Assembly (NCBI GenBank): GCA_027488115.1
Contig: JAIYCG010000014.1
Span: 1-64,000, forward strand
Length of the DNA stretch: 64,000 nucleotides
Source of the DNA: Comamonadaceae bacterium
GTDB lineage: Bacteria > Pseudomonadota > Gammaproteobacteria > Burkholderiales > Burkholderiaceae_C
Direction of reading: 5' to 3'
This document shows positions 1 through 7,956 of this stretch, piece by piece (positions within the stretch are counted from its first letter, which is position 1; every line of letters begins with the position of its first letter). Below the pieces are notes generated by a model that made no database searches, was not told the origin of the DNA, and was given only the letters and a program-made list of their open reading frames with translations. A program made the translations under genes and the position numbers.

Positions 1-99
1 AGCGGCGATCGGTACAACATCAACAGCTGGCATCCCGATACGGCCAAGGCCGCAGCGGCGAAAGCACAGCCACAAAATGCGGCTCTGCCGCAAAAATAA
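1..99 (+). CDS. pufA: LH1 alpha subunit PufA, C-terminal part
   Basis: The first 33 codons of the window are in frame and end at TAA (97-99). The peptide starts SGDRYNINSW and ends in an Ala/Lys/Gln-rich tail. A light-harvesting 1 alpha polypeptide ends this way just after its single membrane helix, and pufL follows, as in puf operons. LH1 alpha binds bacteriochlorophyll and carotenoid in the ring around the reaction centre. The start and the helix with its ligand His are outside the window, so identity rests on position and tail character. Confidence 0.8.
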   Translation, partial: SGDRYNINSWHPDTAKAAAAKAQPQNAALPQK

Positions 100-119
100 G
101 GACCACTGGTCTTTATGTC

Positions 120-162
120 GACAGACGCACCTCGCTCAATTCATTTGAACGATGCGTCTGTC
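120..162 (+). promoter_or_regulatory. pufA-pufL intercistronic stem-loop
   Basis: Bases 120-129 and 153-162 form a perfect 10-bp stem (ACAGACGCA core), and the loop holds a smaller TTCA/TGAA pairing. A T-rich stretch follows (163-174). Puf operons carry a hairpin here that protects pufBA mRNA from 3' decay and lowers the amount of pufLM message, which sets the LH1 to reaction-centre ratio. That role is known in Rhodobacter and inferred here. It could also act as a partial terminator. Confidence 0.7.
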
Positions 163-226
163 CTTTTGTTTTTAATTTGAAGCCTACAAGACCTCACAAA
201 CAGTCAATCGGTCGGAGGATGCAACT

Positions 227-1054
227 ATGTCCATGCTGAGTTTTGAACGCCAATACCGCGTACGCGGCGGCACACTTTTTGTGGGCGACCTGTTTGATTT
301 TTGGGTCGGTCCTTTCTATGTCGGATTTTTTGGAATCACGACATTGTTTTTTGTCCTCACGGGCACCACCATGATTTTGTGGGGCGCAGCAATGGGCCCT
401 ACTTGGAATGTTTGGCAAATTAACATTGCGCCACCTGACATCTCTTATGGCTTGCGCTTTGCGCCCATGATGGAAGGTGGCCTCTGGCAACTGATCACCG
501 TCTGTGCCATTGGCTCGTTTGTGTCATGGGCATTGCGCGAGGTTGAAATTGCCCGCAAGTTGGGAATGGGATTGCACGTCCCAGTGGCTTTCGGCATGGC
601 CATTCTTGCGTATGTCAGTTTGCAAGTGATTCGTCCTGTGCTGATGGGTGCTTGGGGCCATGCGTTCCCCTACGGCATCTACAGTCACCTCGACTGGATC
701 AGCAACACGGCTTATCAGTACTTGCACTTTCACTACAACCCGTGGCACATGATTGCGGCCAGCTTGTTCTTTGCAACAACGCTTGCGCTGTCCATGCACG
801 GTGGCTTGGTGTTGTCAGCTACCAACCCTGGCAAGGGCGAAGTGGTCAAGTCGCCAGAACATGAAGACACGTTCTTCCGTGACCTCATTGGTTACTCCGT
901 GGGTACTTTGGGCATTCACCGCTTAGGCCTTTTCTTAGCACTGGCCGGTGTTTGGTTCGGTATTGTTTGTATTGTGGTAAGCGGCCCGTTTTGGACTGGC
1001 GCTTGGCCTGAATGGTGGGGCTGGTGGCTCAACATGCCCATCTGGCGCACCTAA
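227..1054 (+). CDS. pufL: Photosynthetic reaction centre L subunit
   Basis: PufL is one of the two core membrane subunits of the type II reaction centre. It binds the special pair, accessory bacteriochlorophyll, bacteriopheophytin and quinone. The protein has 275 residues, the usual length, and five hydrophobic helices. His154, His174, His191 and His231 sit in the expected contexts (YSHLDW, NPWH, SMHGG, GIHRLG) as ligands of bacteriochlorophyll and the non-haem iron. A GGAGG-like site (GTCGGAGG) precedes the ATG. It follows pufA and the intercistronic hairpin and is 19 bp before pufM, so it belongs to the puf operon. Its promoter lies outside the window. Confidence 0.98.
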   Translation: MSMLSFERQYRVRGGTLFVGDLFDFWVGPFYVGFFGITTLFFVLTGTTMILWGAAMGPTWNVWQINIAPPDISYGLRFAPMMEGGLWQLITVCAIGSFVSWALREVEIARKLGMGLHVPVAFGMAILAYVSLQVIRPVLMGAWGHAFPYGIYSHLDWISNTAYQYLHFHYNPWHMIAASLFFATTLALSMHGGLVLSATNPGKGEVVKSPEHEDTFFRDLIGYSVGTLGIHRLGLFLALAGVWFGIVCIVVSGPFWTGAWPEWWGWWLNMPIWRT

Positions 1055-1073
1055 TTAAAGAGAGGAAATCGAA

Positions 1074-2048
1074 ATGGCCGAATACCAAAATCTTTTCACC
1101 TCGGTGCAGCCCGTAGGGCCCTTGCACCATGGCGTTGACTTACCCCGCGGCGACGACAAGCGCACGGGAGAACCCTTCCTGGTGCACCTCTTTGGTCGCA
1201 TTGGCAATGCACAAATCGGTCCTGTTTATCTCGGCTCGCTCGGTGTAGCGTCCTTGATTTTCGGCATCGCTGCTTTCAACATCATTGGCTTCAACATGTT
1301 GGCTTCTGTTGACTGGAATCCCATTCAGTTGTTGCGTCAGTTGTTCTGGTTGGCACTCGAGCCACCACCACCAGCTTATGGTCTGAGCATTCCACCTTTG
1401 GCAGAAGGCGGTTGGTGGCTTTTGGTGGGCTTCCTGCTCACGGTATCAATTATGTTGTGGTGGGTTCGCACCTACAGACGTGCCAGACAACTTGGCTTAG
1501 GCACCCACGTCGCTTGGGCCTTTGCAGCCGCCATTTGGCTTTACTTGGTTTGCGGTTTCTTCCGCCCCATCATGATGGGCAGCTGGTCTGAGGCGGTACC
1601 CTTTGGGATCTTTCCGCACCTAGATTGGGTCTCGGCCATCTCCCTGCGATACGGCAACTTGTTTTACAACCCGTTCCATGCGCTGTCGATTGTATTTTTG
1701 TATGGCTCAGTGCTGTTATTCGCCATGCACGGTGCCACCATCTTGGCAGTCGGCCGCTACGGCGGTGAGCGTGAGATTGAACAAATTGTAGATCGCGGTA
1801 CAGCCTCTGAGCGTGCGGGTTTATTCTGGCGCTGGACCATGGGCTTTAACGCCACCATGGAATCTATTCACCGCTGGGCTTGGTGGTTTGCAGTGCTTTC
1901 CCCATTGGTCGGTGGTGTCGGTATCTTGCTCACAGGTACCGTCGTTGACAACTGGTACCTCTGGTCTGTCAAACACCATGTTGTGCCTGCTTATCCATTG
2001 GGCAGCCCTGTTGTGGTCGATCCAGCTATTCTGGGAGTGAAACCATGA
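1074..2048 (+). CDS. pufM: Photosynthetic reaction centre M subunit
   Basis: PufM pairs with PufL in the reaction centre and contributes to the special pair, the QA site and the iron site. It has 324 residues and five membrane segments. His182 (FPHLDW), His202 (NPFH), His219 (AMHG) and His266 (ESIHRW) match the chlorophyll and iron ligand positions of the family. An AGAGAGGAAA ribosome binding site precedes the ATG. The TGA stop overlaps the pufC start in an ATGA, so translation of M and C is probably coupled. Confidence 0.98.
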   Translation: MAEYQNLFTSVQPVGPLHHGVDLPRGDDKRTGEPFLVHLFGRIGNAQIGPVYLGSLGVASLIFGIAAFNIIGFNMLASVDWNPIQLLRQLFWLALEPPPPAYGLSIPPLAEGGWWLLVGFLLTVSIMLWWVRTYRRARQLGLGTHVAWAFAAAIWLYLVCGFFRPIMMGSWSEAVPFGIFPHLDWVSAISLRYGNLFYNPFHALSIVFLYGSVLLFAMHGATILAVGRYGGEREIEQIVDRGTASERAGLFWRWTMGFNATMESIHRWAWWFAVLSPLVGGVGILLTGTVVDNWYLWSVKHHVVPAYPLGSPVVVDPAILGVKP

Positions 2049-3064
2049 AAATAATTTTTAAAACTGCACTTTGCCTGATGGCAGCTGTGATCTTGGCGGG
2101 TTGTGAAAGACCACCCATTGAAACCGTTCAAACGGGTTACCGTGGGACCGGCATGGAACAAATCTACAATCCTCGAACACTTGCCAAGCAGGCTTCTTTG
2201 AACACCGCGCCCGCAGCAGCAGAAGCTGCCGATGCCGACGGACCCAAGGCCAAGGATGTTTACAAAAATGTTCAAGTTTTGGGCGATTTGAGCGTTGGCC
2301 AGTTCAACCGCCACATGGCCTCCATTACCCAATGGGTTGCACCAGATGCGGGGTGCGCATACTGCCACAATGTTCAAAATTTTGCGGACGATGAAAAGTA
2401 CACCAAGGTGGTGGCCAGGCGCATGATTCAGATGACCCAAAAGGTCAATCAAGACTACAAGTCGCACGTGGCAGAAACCGGCGTCACTTGCTACACATGT
2501 CACCGTGGTAACAACGTTCCGACGCAAGTTTGGACAGCGCCCAAGGATCGACTGTATGCCAACAGCTTGCTGGGTGATTTGGCAGGACAAAACATGGCGA
2601 CCAAAGCAGCCGGTTTGACGTCATTGCCGTCGGATCCTTTCTCGCCTTACCTCATGAATGCACAGCCTATTCGTGTGAACAGTGACACAGCCATGACCGG
2701 TGCGGGCGCTTACGCCAACCGCGCATCGACCAAGCAAGCTGAGTTCACCTATTCGCTGATGGTGCACATGTCTGAGTCCTTGGGTGTGAACTGCACTTAT
2801 TGCCACAACACGCGCAACTTTGCATCTTGGGAAGAGTCTAGGCCGCAACGCGTCACTGCATGGCACGGCATTCGCATGGCACGTGACTTGAACAATGACT
2901 ACATCATTCCGCTGACCGACAAGTTCCCAGCAAACCGCCTCGGACCCAAGGGTGATGTGGCCAAGGTCAATTGCAGCACCTGCCACCAAGGCGCTTACAA
3001 ACCGCTTTACGGTGCGCAAATGGCCAAGGACTTCCCAGAACTTCAGGCCTTGGCAAAGCCTTAA
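2045..3064 (+). CDS. pufC: Reaction centre tetraheme cytochrome c subunit
   Basis: PufC is the periplasmic cytochrome bound to the reaction centre that re-reduces the photo-oxidised special pair. The 339-residue protein begins with a lipoprotein signal (LAGC, Cys20), so it should be lipid-anchored after export. Four CxxCH haem motifs are visible: CAYCH (104-108), CYTCH (149-153), CTYCH (250-254) and CSTCH (310-314), in the two-plus-two arrangement of the family. Several Met residues fall in helices before the motifs as likely axial ligands. It is translationally coupled to pufM and followed by a strong terminator. Confidence 0.97.
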   Translation: MKIIFKTALCLMAAVILAGCERPPIETVQTGYRGTGMEQIYNPRTLAKQASLNTAPAAAEAADADGPKAKDVYKNVQVLGDLSVGQFNRHMASITQWVAPDAGCAYCHNVQNFADDEKYTKVVARRMIQMTQKVNQDYKSHVAETGVTCYTCHRGNNVPTQVWTAPKDRLYANSLLGDLAGQNMATKAAGLTSLPSDPFSPYLMNAQPIRVNSDTAMTGAGAYANRASTKQAEFTYSLMVHMSESLGVNCTYCHNTRNFASWEESRPQRVTAWHGIRMARDLNNDYIIPLTDKFPANRLGPKGDVAKVNCSTCHQGAYKPLYGAQMAKDFPELQALAKP

Positions 3065-3078
3065 ACCCTGAGACTCAC

Positions 3079-3113
3079 AAGGCCTGCACCCGATGCGGTT
3101 CAGGCCTTTTTTT
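3079..3113 (+). terminator. Rho-independent terminator after pufC
   Basis: An 8-bp GC-rich stem (AAGGCCTG at 3079-3086 with CAGGCCTT at 3101-3108) is followed directly by a run of seven T. It starts 15 bp after the pufC stop and ends just before the crtA ribosome binding site. It should end much of the puf transcript, with crtADC reached by read-through or by an unseen promoter. Confidence 0.85.
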
Positions 3114-3129
3114 ATTTGGAGATTCAGAC

Positions 3130-3840
3130 ATGCTTGCGCAACCATCAGCCAACAACAACGACCAAGTGGTCGTTTTGTTGTTGGCTGATATTGCGCAGTT
3201 ATCGCGACTGTGGGGTTGGACGCGAATTGTCAAAGGCCCACAAGGACTTCAAGACACGCCTGGTTTGCTGTTTTCAAAAGTCATGGGCAGTGGTTATGAG
3301 GGTGGCTTTGGACTGCGTCCCAGTCCTTCACGACAAGGCGTGTTTGGTTTGTTTGAATCATTGCAAACAGCCCAAGAATTCCTTGCAAGCTCCAGTTTGC
3401 TGCAGGATTACCAACAGCGCTCCGACGAATTCTTTTGGGTCATCCTCAAAACTTGGTCATGCCGGGGCAGCTGGGATGGCCAATCCCTTGATGTGTGTAC
3501 AGCACAACCCATCAAGGGCCCTGTGGCCGCGCTAACAAGAGCCTCCATCAGGCTGGCCAAAGCGCCCGCATTTTGGCGGCATGCACCTCCCTCTCAAAAC
3601 GCTTTAAACAATGCCAAAGGCTGCCAATTGGCAGTTGGCTTGGGGGAAGCGCCTTTTGTAAGGCAAGCTACTTTCACCATTTGGGACAGTGTGTCCGATA
3701 TGAATGCCTATGCACGCACGGGCGCGCACTTAGAAGCCATTCAAGAAGCTGCGCAAAACGATTACTTTTCTGAATCCATGTTTGCTCGATTTGTGCCCTT
3801 GCAAATGCAGGGCCAATGGCATGGCAAGGACTATGCCTAA
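3130..3840 (+). CDS. crtA: Spheroidene monooxygenase CrtA
   Basis: CrtA is the haem-containing oxygenase that adds the keto group to spheroidene-type carotenoids under oxic conditions. The family pattern is visible: an N-terminal hydrophobic strand (VVVLLLADIA), SRLWGW, then GSGYEGGFGLRPSPSRQGVF. The start at 3130 has GGAG at 3118-3121 and gives 236 residues, close to other CrtA proteins. An upstream start at 2971 would run through pufC and the terminator and is unlikely. A very stable inverted repeat lies inside codons 5-20. The gene overlaps crtD by 8 bp and heads a crtA-crtD-crtC run. Confidence 0.9.
   Translation: MLAQPSANNNDQVVVLLLADIAQLSRLWGWTRIVKGPQGLQDTPGLLFSKVMGSGYEGGFGLRPSPSRQGVFGLFESLQTAQEFLASSSLLQDYQQRSDEFFWVILKTWSCRGSWDGQSLDVCTAQPIKGPVAALTRASIRLAKAPAFWRHAPPSQNALNNAKGCQLAVGLGEAPFVRQATFTIWDSVSDMNAYARTGAHLEAIQEAAQNDYFSESMFARFVPLQMQGQWHGKDYA
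3144..3189 (+). repeat. Large inverted repeat within the 5' end of crtA
   Basis: Left arm 3144-3164 (ATCAGCCAACAACAA, then CGACCA) pairs with right arm 3167-3189 over 21 base pairs, with one two-base bulge (TT) and a very short loop. It begins 14 bases after the crtA start codon. No T-run follows, so it is not a standard terminator. In mRNA it would be a long hairpin within the ribosome entry zone. Confidence 0.8.
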
Positions 3841-5386
3841 GCGAGGTGATACTCCTCGAGTGGTGGTGGTTGGAGCGGGCATTGGCGGATTGGTCAGCGC
3901 GCTGATCTTGGCACACCGCGGCTTGGATGTCACGCTGGTTGAAAGCGCTGCAACGCCCGGCGGCAAAATTCGGCAGGTCCAAGTCGACGGCGTGGGCGTT
4001 GACTCTGGCCCGACCGTGTTCACCATGCGCTGGGTCTTGGACCAAATGCTGCAAGAGATGGGCACATCCCTCTCAGAAATTTTAAAACTTGAGAGCATCG
4101 GTGTGCTGGCCAGACATGCTTGGGATGGCAGCCCACAGACGCTCGATTTGCTGTCTGACACCGGACGCACGGCCGATGCCATTGCCGCGTTCAGCAGCCC
4201 GCAAGAAGCAAAGCGATTTTTAGGTTTTTGCAAGGAAGCCCGAAACCTGTATGACACGCTTGAGAAGCCCTACATTCGAAGCGAGCGGCCCGACCTTTTG
4301 AGCATGGTGGGCGATTTGGGGTTTCAAGGCTTGGCCACACTCACCGGATTGGGGCCCTTCGCCAGTTTGTGGCGCAGTTTGGGCAGACACTTTCACGACC
4401 CTCGCTTGCAGCAACTCTTTGGTCGCTATGCCACCTACTGCGGCGCTTCGCCATGGGAGGCGCCTGCTACTTTGATGCTGGTGGCTCAGGTCGAATTAGA
4501 GGGTGTGTGGTCGGTCTCGGGCGGCATGTTTGAAGTAGCCAAAGCGCTGGCCTTGTTGGGCGAAAAATGGGGGGTGAAACCTCACTATGGGCAAGCCTGC
4601 TCACGCATCCTGACGCTGAACGGTCAAGTCAGTGGCGTGCAGCTTGAGTCGGGCGATATCATGGAAGCCGATCATGTGGTTTTCAACGGCGATGTGGCTG
4701 CTTTGGCGCAAGGCTTGTTGGGCACATCGGTGCAGCCAAGTTTCCAAGCAGTTCCCTCTCACCATCGATCCTTGTCTGCTTTCACCCTGTCCATGCATGC
4801 GAAAAGCCGCGGCTTCCCCATGGTCAGGCACAACGTCTTTTTCAATCAAGATTACCGGCGCGAGTTTGATGATATTTTTCAAACACGCAGGTTGCCTGAG
4901 CAAGGCACGGTGTATGTCTGCGCACAAGATCGAGGCGACGACGGTTTGGCTCAACCTGGCTTGGAACGGCTTTTGTGCCTTGTCAATGCGCCCGCAGATG
5001 GCGACACTCATTCCTTCAATTCATCGGAGATACACGCATGCGAAACCAGCAGTCTGGCGCTGATGCGTCGCTGTGGCCTAGAAATCGAGGCCTCACCTCA
5101 ACAAGTGGTTCGAACGTTGCCGCAGGACTTTGCGCGCCTGTTTCCGGGCAGTGGGGGCGCACTGTATGGCCAAGCGACACACGGCTGGATGTCGGCCTTC
5201 GCGCGCCCGTCATCGCGCAGCAAAGTACCGGGCCTTTACACGGCGGGGGGCAGCGTGCACCCGGGGCCGGGCGTGCCGATGGCAGCCATGTCGGGACGTT
5301 TGGCGGCCGCGGCCCTGATGGCGGACCTCGGTTTGACCAAGTCGTCCCGCCGGGTGGTTATCTCTGGTGGTATGTCGACGCGCTAA
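3833..5386 (+). CDS. crtD: 1-Hydroxycarotenoid 3,4-desaturase CrtD
   Basis: CrtD introduces the 3,4 double bond into hydroxylated acyclic carotenoids on the way to spheroidene or spirilloxanthin. It is a CrtI-type FAD enzyme: the dinucleotide motif VVVVGAGIGGLVSALILA is at the N-terminus and the C-terminal FAD loop reads LYTAGGSVHPGPGVPMAAMSG. The ATG at 3833 has AAGGA upstream and overlaps the crtA stop by 8 bp, giving 517 residues. ATG 3821 and 3782 also lie in frame. Assignment as CrtD rather than CrtI rests on crtA and crtC next door and on a separate crtI at 9017. Its last 349 bases overlap the crtC reading frame. Confidence 0.9.
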   Translation: MPKRGDTPRVVVVGAGIGGLVSALILAHRGLDVTLVESAATPGGKIRQVQVDGVGVDSGPTVFTMRWVLDQMLQEMGTSLSEILKLESIGVLARHAWDGSPQTLDLLSDTGRTADAIAAFSSPQEAKRFLGFCKEARNLYDTLEKPYIRSERPDLLSMVGDLGFQGLATLTGLGPFASLWRSLGRHFHDPRLQQLFGRYATYCGASPWEAPATLMLVAQVELEGVWSVSGGMFEVAKALALLGEKWGVKPHYGQACSRILTLNGQVSGVQLESGDIMEADHVVFNGDVAALAQGLLGTSVQPSFQAVPSHHRSLSAFTLSMHAKSRGFPMVRHNVFFNQDYRREFDDIFQTRRLPEQGTVYVCAQDRGDDGLAQPGLERLLCLVNAPADGDTHSFNSSEIHACETSSLALMRRCGLEIEASPQQVVRTLPQDFARLFPGSGGALYGQATHGWMSAFARPSSRSKVPGLYTAGGSVHPGPGVPMAAMSGRLAAAALMADLGLTKSSRRVVISGGMSTR

Positions 5387-6258
5387 GCGACGACGGCGAG
5401 TACGGGCTCTCGATCATTGCCTTTGTAGGCAGCGTGTTCTCCCCCTATTACGCTTGGGCGCGAAAGCGTCAAGGCGGCGCAGCCGATCCAGACAATTTCT
5501 GCGCGTTGAATGTGGCTTTGTACGGCAAGGGCGGCAAGCGCTGGACCATGACAGAGCGGGGCCGCTCGCATGTTTCGCGCAATGCACAGCACTATCAAAT
5601 TGGCCCCAGCAGCTTGCACTGGGATGGCCAAGCACTCACCATTGACATTGATGAAATCAATGTCCCTGTTCCCATGCGCGTTCGCGGCCGCGTCACAGTT
5701 CGGCCTGAAGGGCTCTGTCATTTTGTCACGCCACTGGACAACGAGGGCTTGCATCGATGGGGACCGATCGCGCCATGCTCGCGTGTGGAGGTGGCCATGG
5801 ACAACCCCAAGTTCAACTGGCGTGGCCATGCCTATATGGATTCCAATGAAGGCGATGAGCCCGTAGAAAACGGTTTTCAAGATTGGGATTGGGCACGTGC
5901 CGAAATGGCCAATGGCGATACCAGTGTGGTCTACGATGTGCGGCCCCAAAAAGGGCCAGGACGGGTTGTGGCACAACGCTTTTCACCGGATGGTCGTTAC
6001 ACCCCTTTCACACCACCTTCACGGCACCAGTTACCTGCTTCGGGCTGGTTACTTTCGCGGGGTATGTGCAGTGAGTCTCGCCAAGCACCCGAGGTGATCA
6101 GTACACTCGAAGACACCCCGTTTTATGTTCGGTCTTTGCTGCGCACCCAGTTGCTCGGCGAAAGCGTTACCGCGGTTCACGAATCCTTGGACATCCCCAG
6201 GTTGGTGTCCTTGCCAGTTCGGTTCATGCTGCCATGGAGAATGCCCAGACGCGCTTAA
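5038..6258 (+). CDS. crtC: Acyclic carotenoid 1,2-hydratase CrtC
   Basis: CrtC adds water to the 1,2 double bond of neurosporene or lycopene to give 1-hydroxy carotenoids. The conserved core begins near 5323 with RFDQVVPPGGYLWWYVDAL and continues with FVGSVFSPYYAWAR. There is no ATG, GTG or TTG in this frame between 5041 and the core. The nearest start is ATG 5038, preceded by GGAGA at 5026-5030 with 7-base spacing. That gives 406 residues, with about 95 low-complexity Gly/Ala/Arg-rich residues encoded inside crtD. From memory, the Rubrivivax enzyme is similarly long (about 44 kDa) and Rhodobacter CrtC is shorter. The family is certain; the start is less so. Confidence 0.88.
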   Translation: MRNQQSGADASLWPRNRGLTSTSGSNVAAGLCAPVSGQWGRTVWPSDTRLDVGLRAPVIAQQSTGPLHGGGQRAPGAGRADGSHVGTFGGRGPDGGPRFDQVVPPGGYLWWYVDALSDDGEYGLSIIAFVGSVFSPYYAWARKRQGGAADPDNFCALNVALYGKGGKRWTMTERGRSHVSRNAQHYQIGPSSLHWDGQALTIDIDEINVPVPMRVRGRVTVRPEGLCHFVTPLDNEGLHRWGPIAPCSRVEVAMDNPKFNWRGHAYMDSNEGDEPVENGFQDWDWARAEMANGDTSVVYDVRPQKGPGRVVAQRFSPDGRYTPFTPPSRHQLPASGWLLSRGMCSESRQAPEVISTLEDTPFYVRSLLRTQLLGESVTAVHESLDIPRLVSLPVRFMLPWRMPRRA

Positions 6259-6285
6259 GGCCGCCGTTTTGCTTGTCTGTTTGGT

Positions 6286-7197
6286 TCAGTTAATTTGACG
6301 AGCGCGTGCCAAGCTTCGTTCCCTTTCTCTAGGGCCAAAGCTAGAAGCCAGAGCGCCCTCTGCTTCTAAGCCCTCCAGGTAAATTTTTTCGATGTCTGGG
6401 GCAGCGCGCAAAAGTTCACGTTCGGCAAAGGGCATGTGCAACAAAGATCTGAGCGCAAACAAAATTCGCAACCACCCTGGCACCCAAACTCTGCGCTTGC
6501 GCTGTAGCATGCCCTGCACAATGACACGCGCAGTGTCTTCTGCAGAAGTTTCGCTGTTCATGGGACCGGGCATGGTGGCGCGAAGCCTCACAAAGCCCGG
6601 ATGCAAAGCACCTTCCGTGACAAGCGGCGTGCGAACCCAGCCAGCATGCACCACGCCTACACCGACCTTGTGCGAAGCCATTTCGATGCGCAAAGAGTTG
6701 CCCATCGCTTCTACAGCAGATTTGCTGGCTGCATAAGCGGACATCACCGGTGGGTGCGCAAAGGACGACGAGGACGCATTGATGAGCACATAGCCACGTT
6801 GCTGCACGATGGCTGGAAGGGCCGAACGGATGGTGTTGAAAACGCCAAACACATTGACCTCGAAGCAGCGCTTCCAGGCAACAGGATCAATGTAAGCAAT
6901 GGGGCCAAAGGCCGCGACACCGGCATTGGCAAATACGATGTCGATGCGGCCCAACTTGCTCAAGGTTTTTTCAACCACCGCTTGCATGGCTAGCAGGTTT
7001 GTGACATCGGCCACGAGGTGCAAAGTTTGAATACCGCAGCGTTGGGCCGTTTGGACAAGCGGTTCTTCGTCGCAGTCCACCAAGACCGGTGTGCCGCCAT
7101 TGGCCACAACTTCAAGCGCAGTCGCGGCACCAATGCCAGAGGCGGCGCCAGTGATTAAAACAACGCGCCCGCCTAATGAGGATTTTGAAGAAGACAT
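6286..7197 (-). CDS. Short-chain dehydrogenase/reductase, substrate unknown
   Basis: This is a classical NAD(P)-dependent SDR of 303 residues. The cofactor motif TGAASGIG is near residue 16, NAGVAAFG follows, and the catalytic Ser and YAASK are present. The C-terminus extends about 50 residues beyond the core (RRVWVPGWLRILFALRSL). It lies 101 bp after the last small gene of the crt block on the same strand and converges on crtC. The upstream gap holds three direct TAGCCGAT repeats. A role in carotenoid or chlorophyll side-chain chemistry is possible by position only. Confidence 0.85.
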   Translation of the reverse strand: MSSSKSSLGGRVVLITGAASGIGAATALEVVANGGTPVLVDCDEEPLVQTAQRCGIQTLHLVADVTNLLAMQAVVEKTLSKLGRIDIVFANAGVAAFGPIAYIDPVAWKRCFEVNVFGVFNTIRSALPAIVQQRGYVLINASSSSFAHPPVMSAYAASKSAVEAMGNSLRIEMASHKVGVGVVHAGWVRTPLVTEGALHPGFVRLRATMPGPMNSETSAEDTARVIVQGMLQRKRRVWVPGWLRILFALRSLLHMPFAERELLRAAPDIEKIYLEGLEAEGALASSFGPRERERSLARARQIN

Positions 7198-7211
7198 TGC
7201 GTTCCGAAAGT

Positions 7212-7242
7212 TAGCCGATTTTTAGCCGATTCAATAGCCGAT
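7212..7242 (-). repeat. Three direct 8-bp repeats upstream of the SDR gene
   Basis: TAGCCGAT occurs at 7212-7219, 7223-7230 and 7235-7242, with period 11 then 12, about one helical turn. The array is 15-45 bp upstream of the SDR start on the minus strand, a position suited to a regulator binding the same helix face. No known consensus was recognised. Confidence 0.6.
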
Positions 7243-7298
7243 CAGTTTACGGATCTGCAAGCCAGCCTCTCATGTGATCTGTCAAGCGACCACCTGCG

Positions 7299-7751
7299 TC
7301 AAACAGACTTGGTGACCATGAAATACACAATGGGCAAGGGCAGCACCGTGGATATCGCACCGGCAATTTTCCAGATGCGAGACAGGCGCCAATAATCATC
7401 CGTGATCTCTGAATATTGCTGCAGCAAAGCTCGTTGTTTGAATTGAATCGGCACCAGCACAAACAACCAAATCAAGCCTGAAAATGTGAGCAAGCCATAA
7501 GACCACTGAATCCAGGGGTGACTGGCAGCGCCACCAAAATTCTCTGCCATGCCATGGCCCGTCCAGACCACTCCCACCGCGCCCACCAAAGTGAACATGG
7601 CATCGGTGATTAGAACCATCTTGTTGCTAAATTGAATGATGGCGTGATTGCGCGTGCGCTCGGCCAACAAGGCCCAAACGCCGCTCACAATCACATTGCC
7701 CAAAAACAAGCAAGCGCACACCAAGTGAATGACTTTGAGGTTAGGCGTCAT
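7299..7751 (-). CDS. DUF2269-type integral membrane protein
   Basis: The 150-residue protein has four hydrophobic segments and the start MTPNLKVIHLVCACLFLGNV, with TGHGMAENFGG in the middle. This resembles the predicted membrane family DUF2269, which has no established function. Conserved His residues near the first helix could bind a cofactor, but that is speculative. Its ATG overlaps the stop of the preceding small gene by four bases, so it appears co-translated at the end of the crtI-crtB block. Confidence 0.75.
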   Translation of the reverse strand: MTPNLKVIHLVCACLFLGNVIVSGVWALLAERTRNHAIIQFSNKMVLITDAMFTLVGAVGVVWTGHGMAENFGGAASHPWIQWSYGLLTFSGLIWLFVLVPIQFKQRALLQQYSEITDDYWRLSRIWKIAGAISTVLPLPIVYFMVTKSV

Positions 7752-7942
7752 AGGCGGTCATTTTGCAGGGGCGACGCAGCCCTTGGGGTAGCCACCTGTT
7801 CATTGCGCTGATTGGCTTGTTTTTCTGCCTCACGTTTTAAACGTGTGATTTCTTTGGCGCGTTGCAAATCACGGAATTGCCAAGCCACAAACAAGATGCC
7901 TGCCACCAGCAATACGCCAACTTCAACGAATTTCAAGTTCAC
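7748..7942 (-). CDS. Small single-pass membrane protein, function unknown
   Basis: The frame encodes one membrane helix (VEVGVLLVAGILFVAWQF) followed by a charged, probably coiled tail (RDLQRAKEITRLKREAEKQ). GTG at 7942 gives 64 residues and leaves 14 bp after the crtB stop. GTG at 8011 would give 87 residues and overlap crtB by 55 bp. Neither has a clear ribosome binding site; I favour 7942 because the helix follows directly. It is coupled to the DUF2269 gene by an ATGA overlap. Confidence 0.6.
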   Translation of the reverse strand: MNLKFVEVGVLLVAGILFVAWQFRDLQRAKEITRLKREAEKQANQRNEQVATPRAASPLQNDRL

Positions 7943-7956
7943 AGAAATAGCGCTTG

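Noticed and set aside
2971-3129. Upstream extension of crtA from ATG 2971
   Set aside because: It would read through the end of pufC and the terminator and adds residues not found in CrtA.
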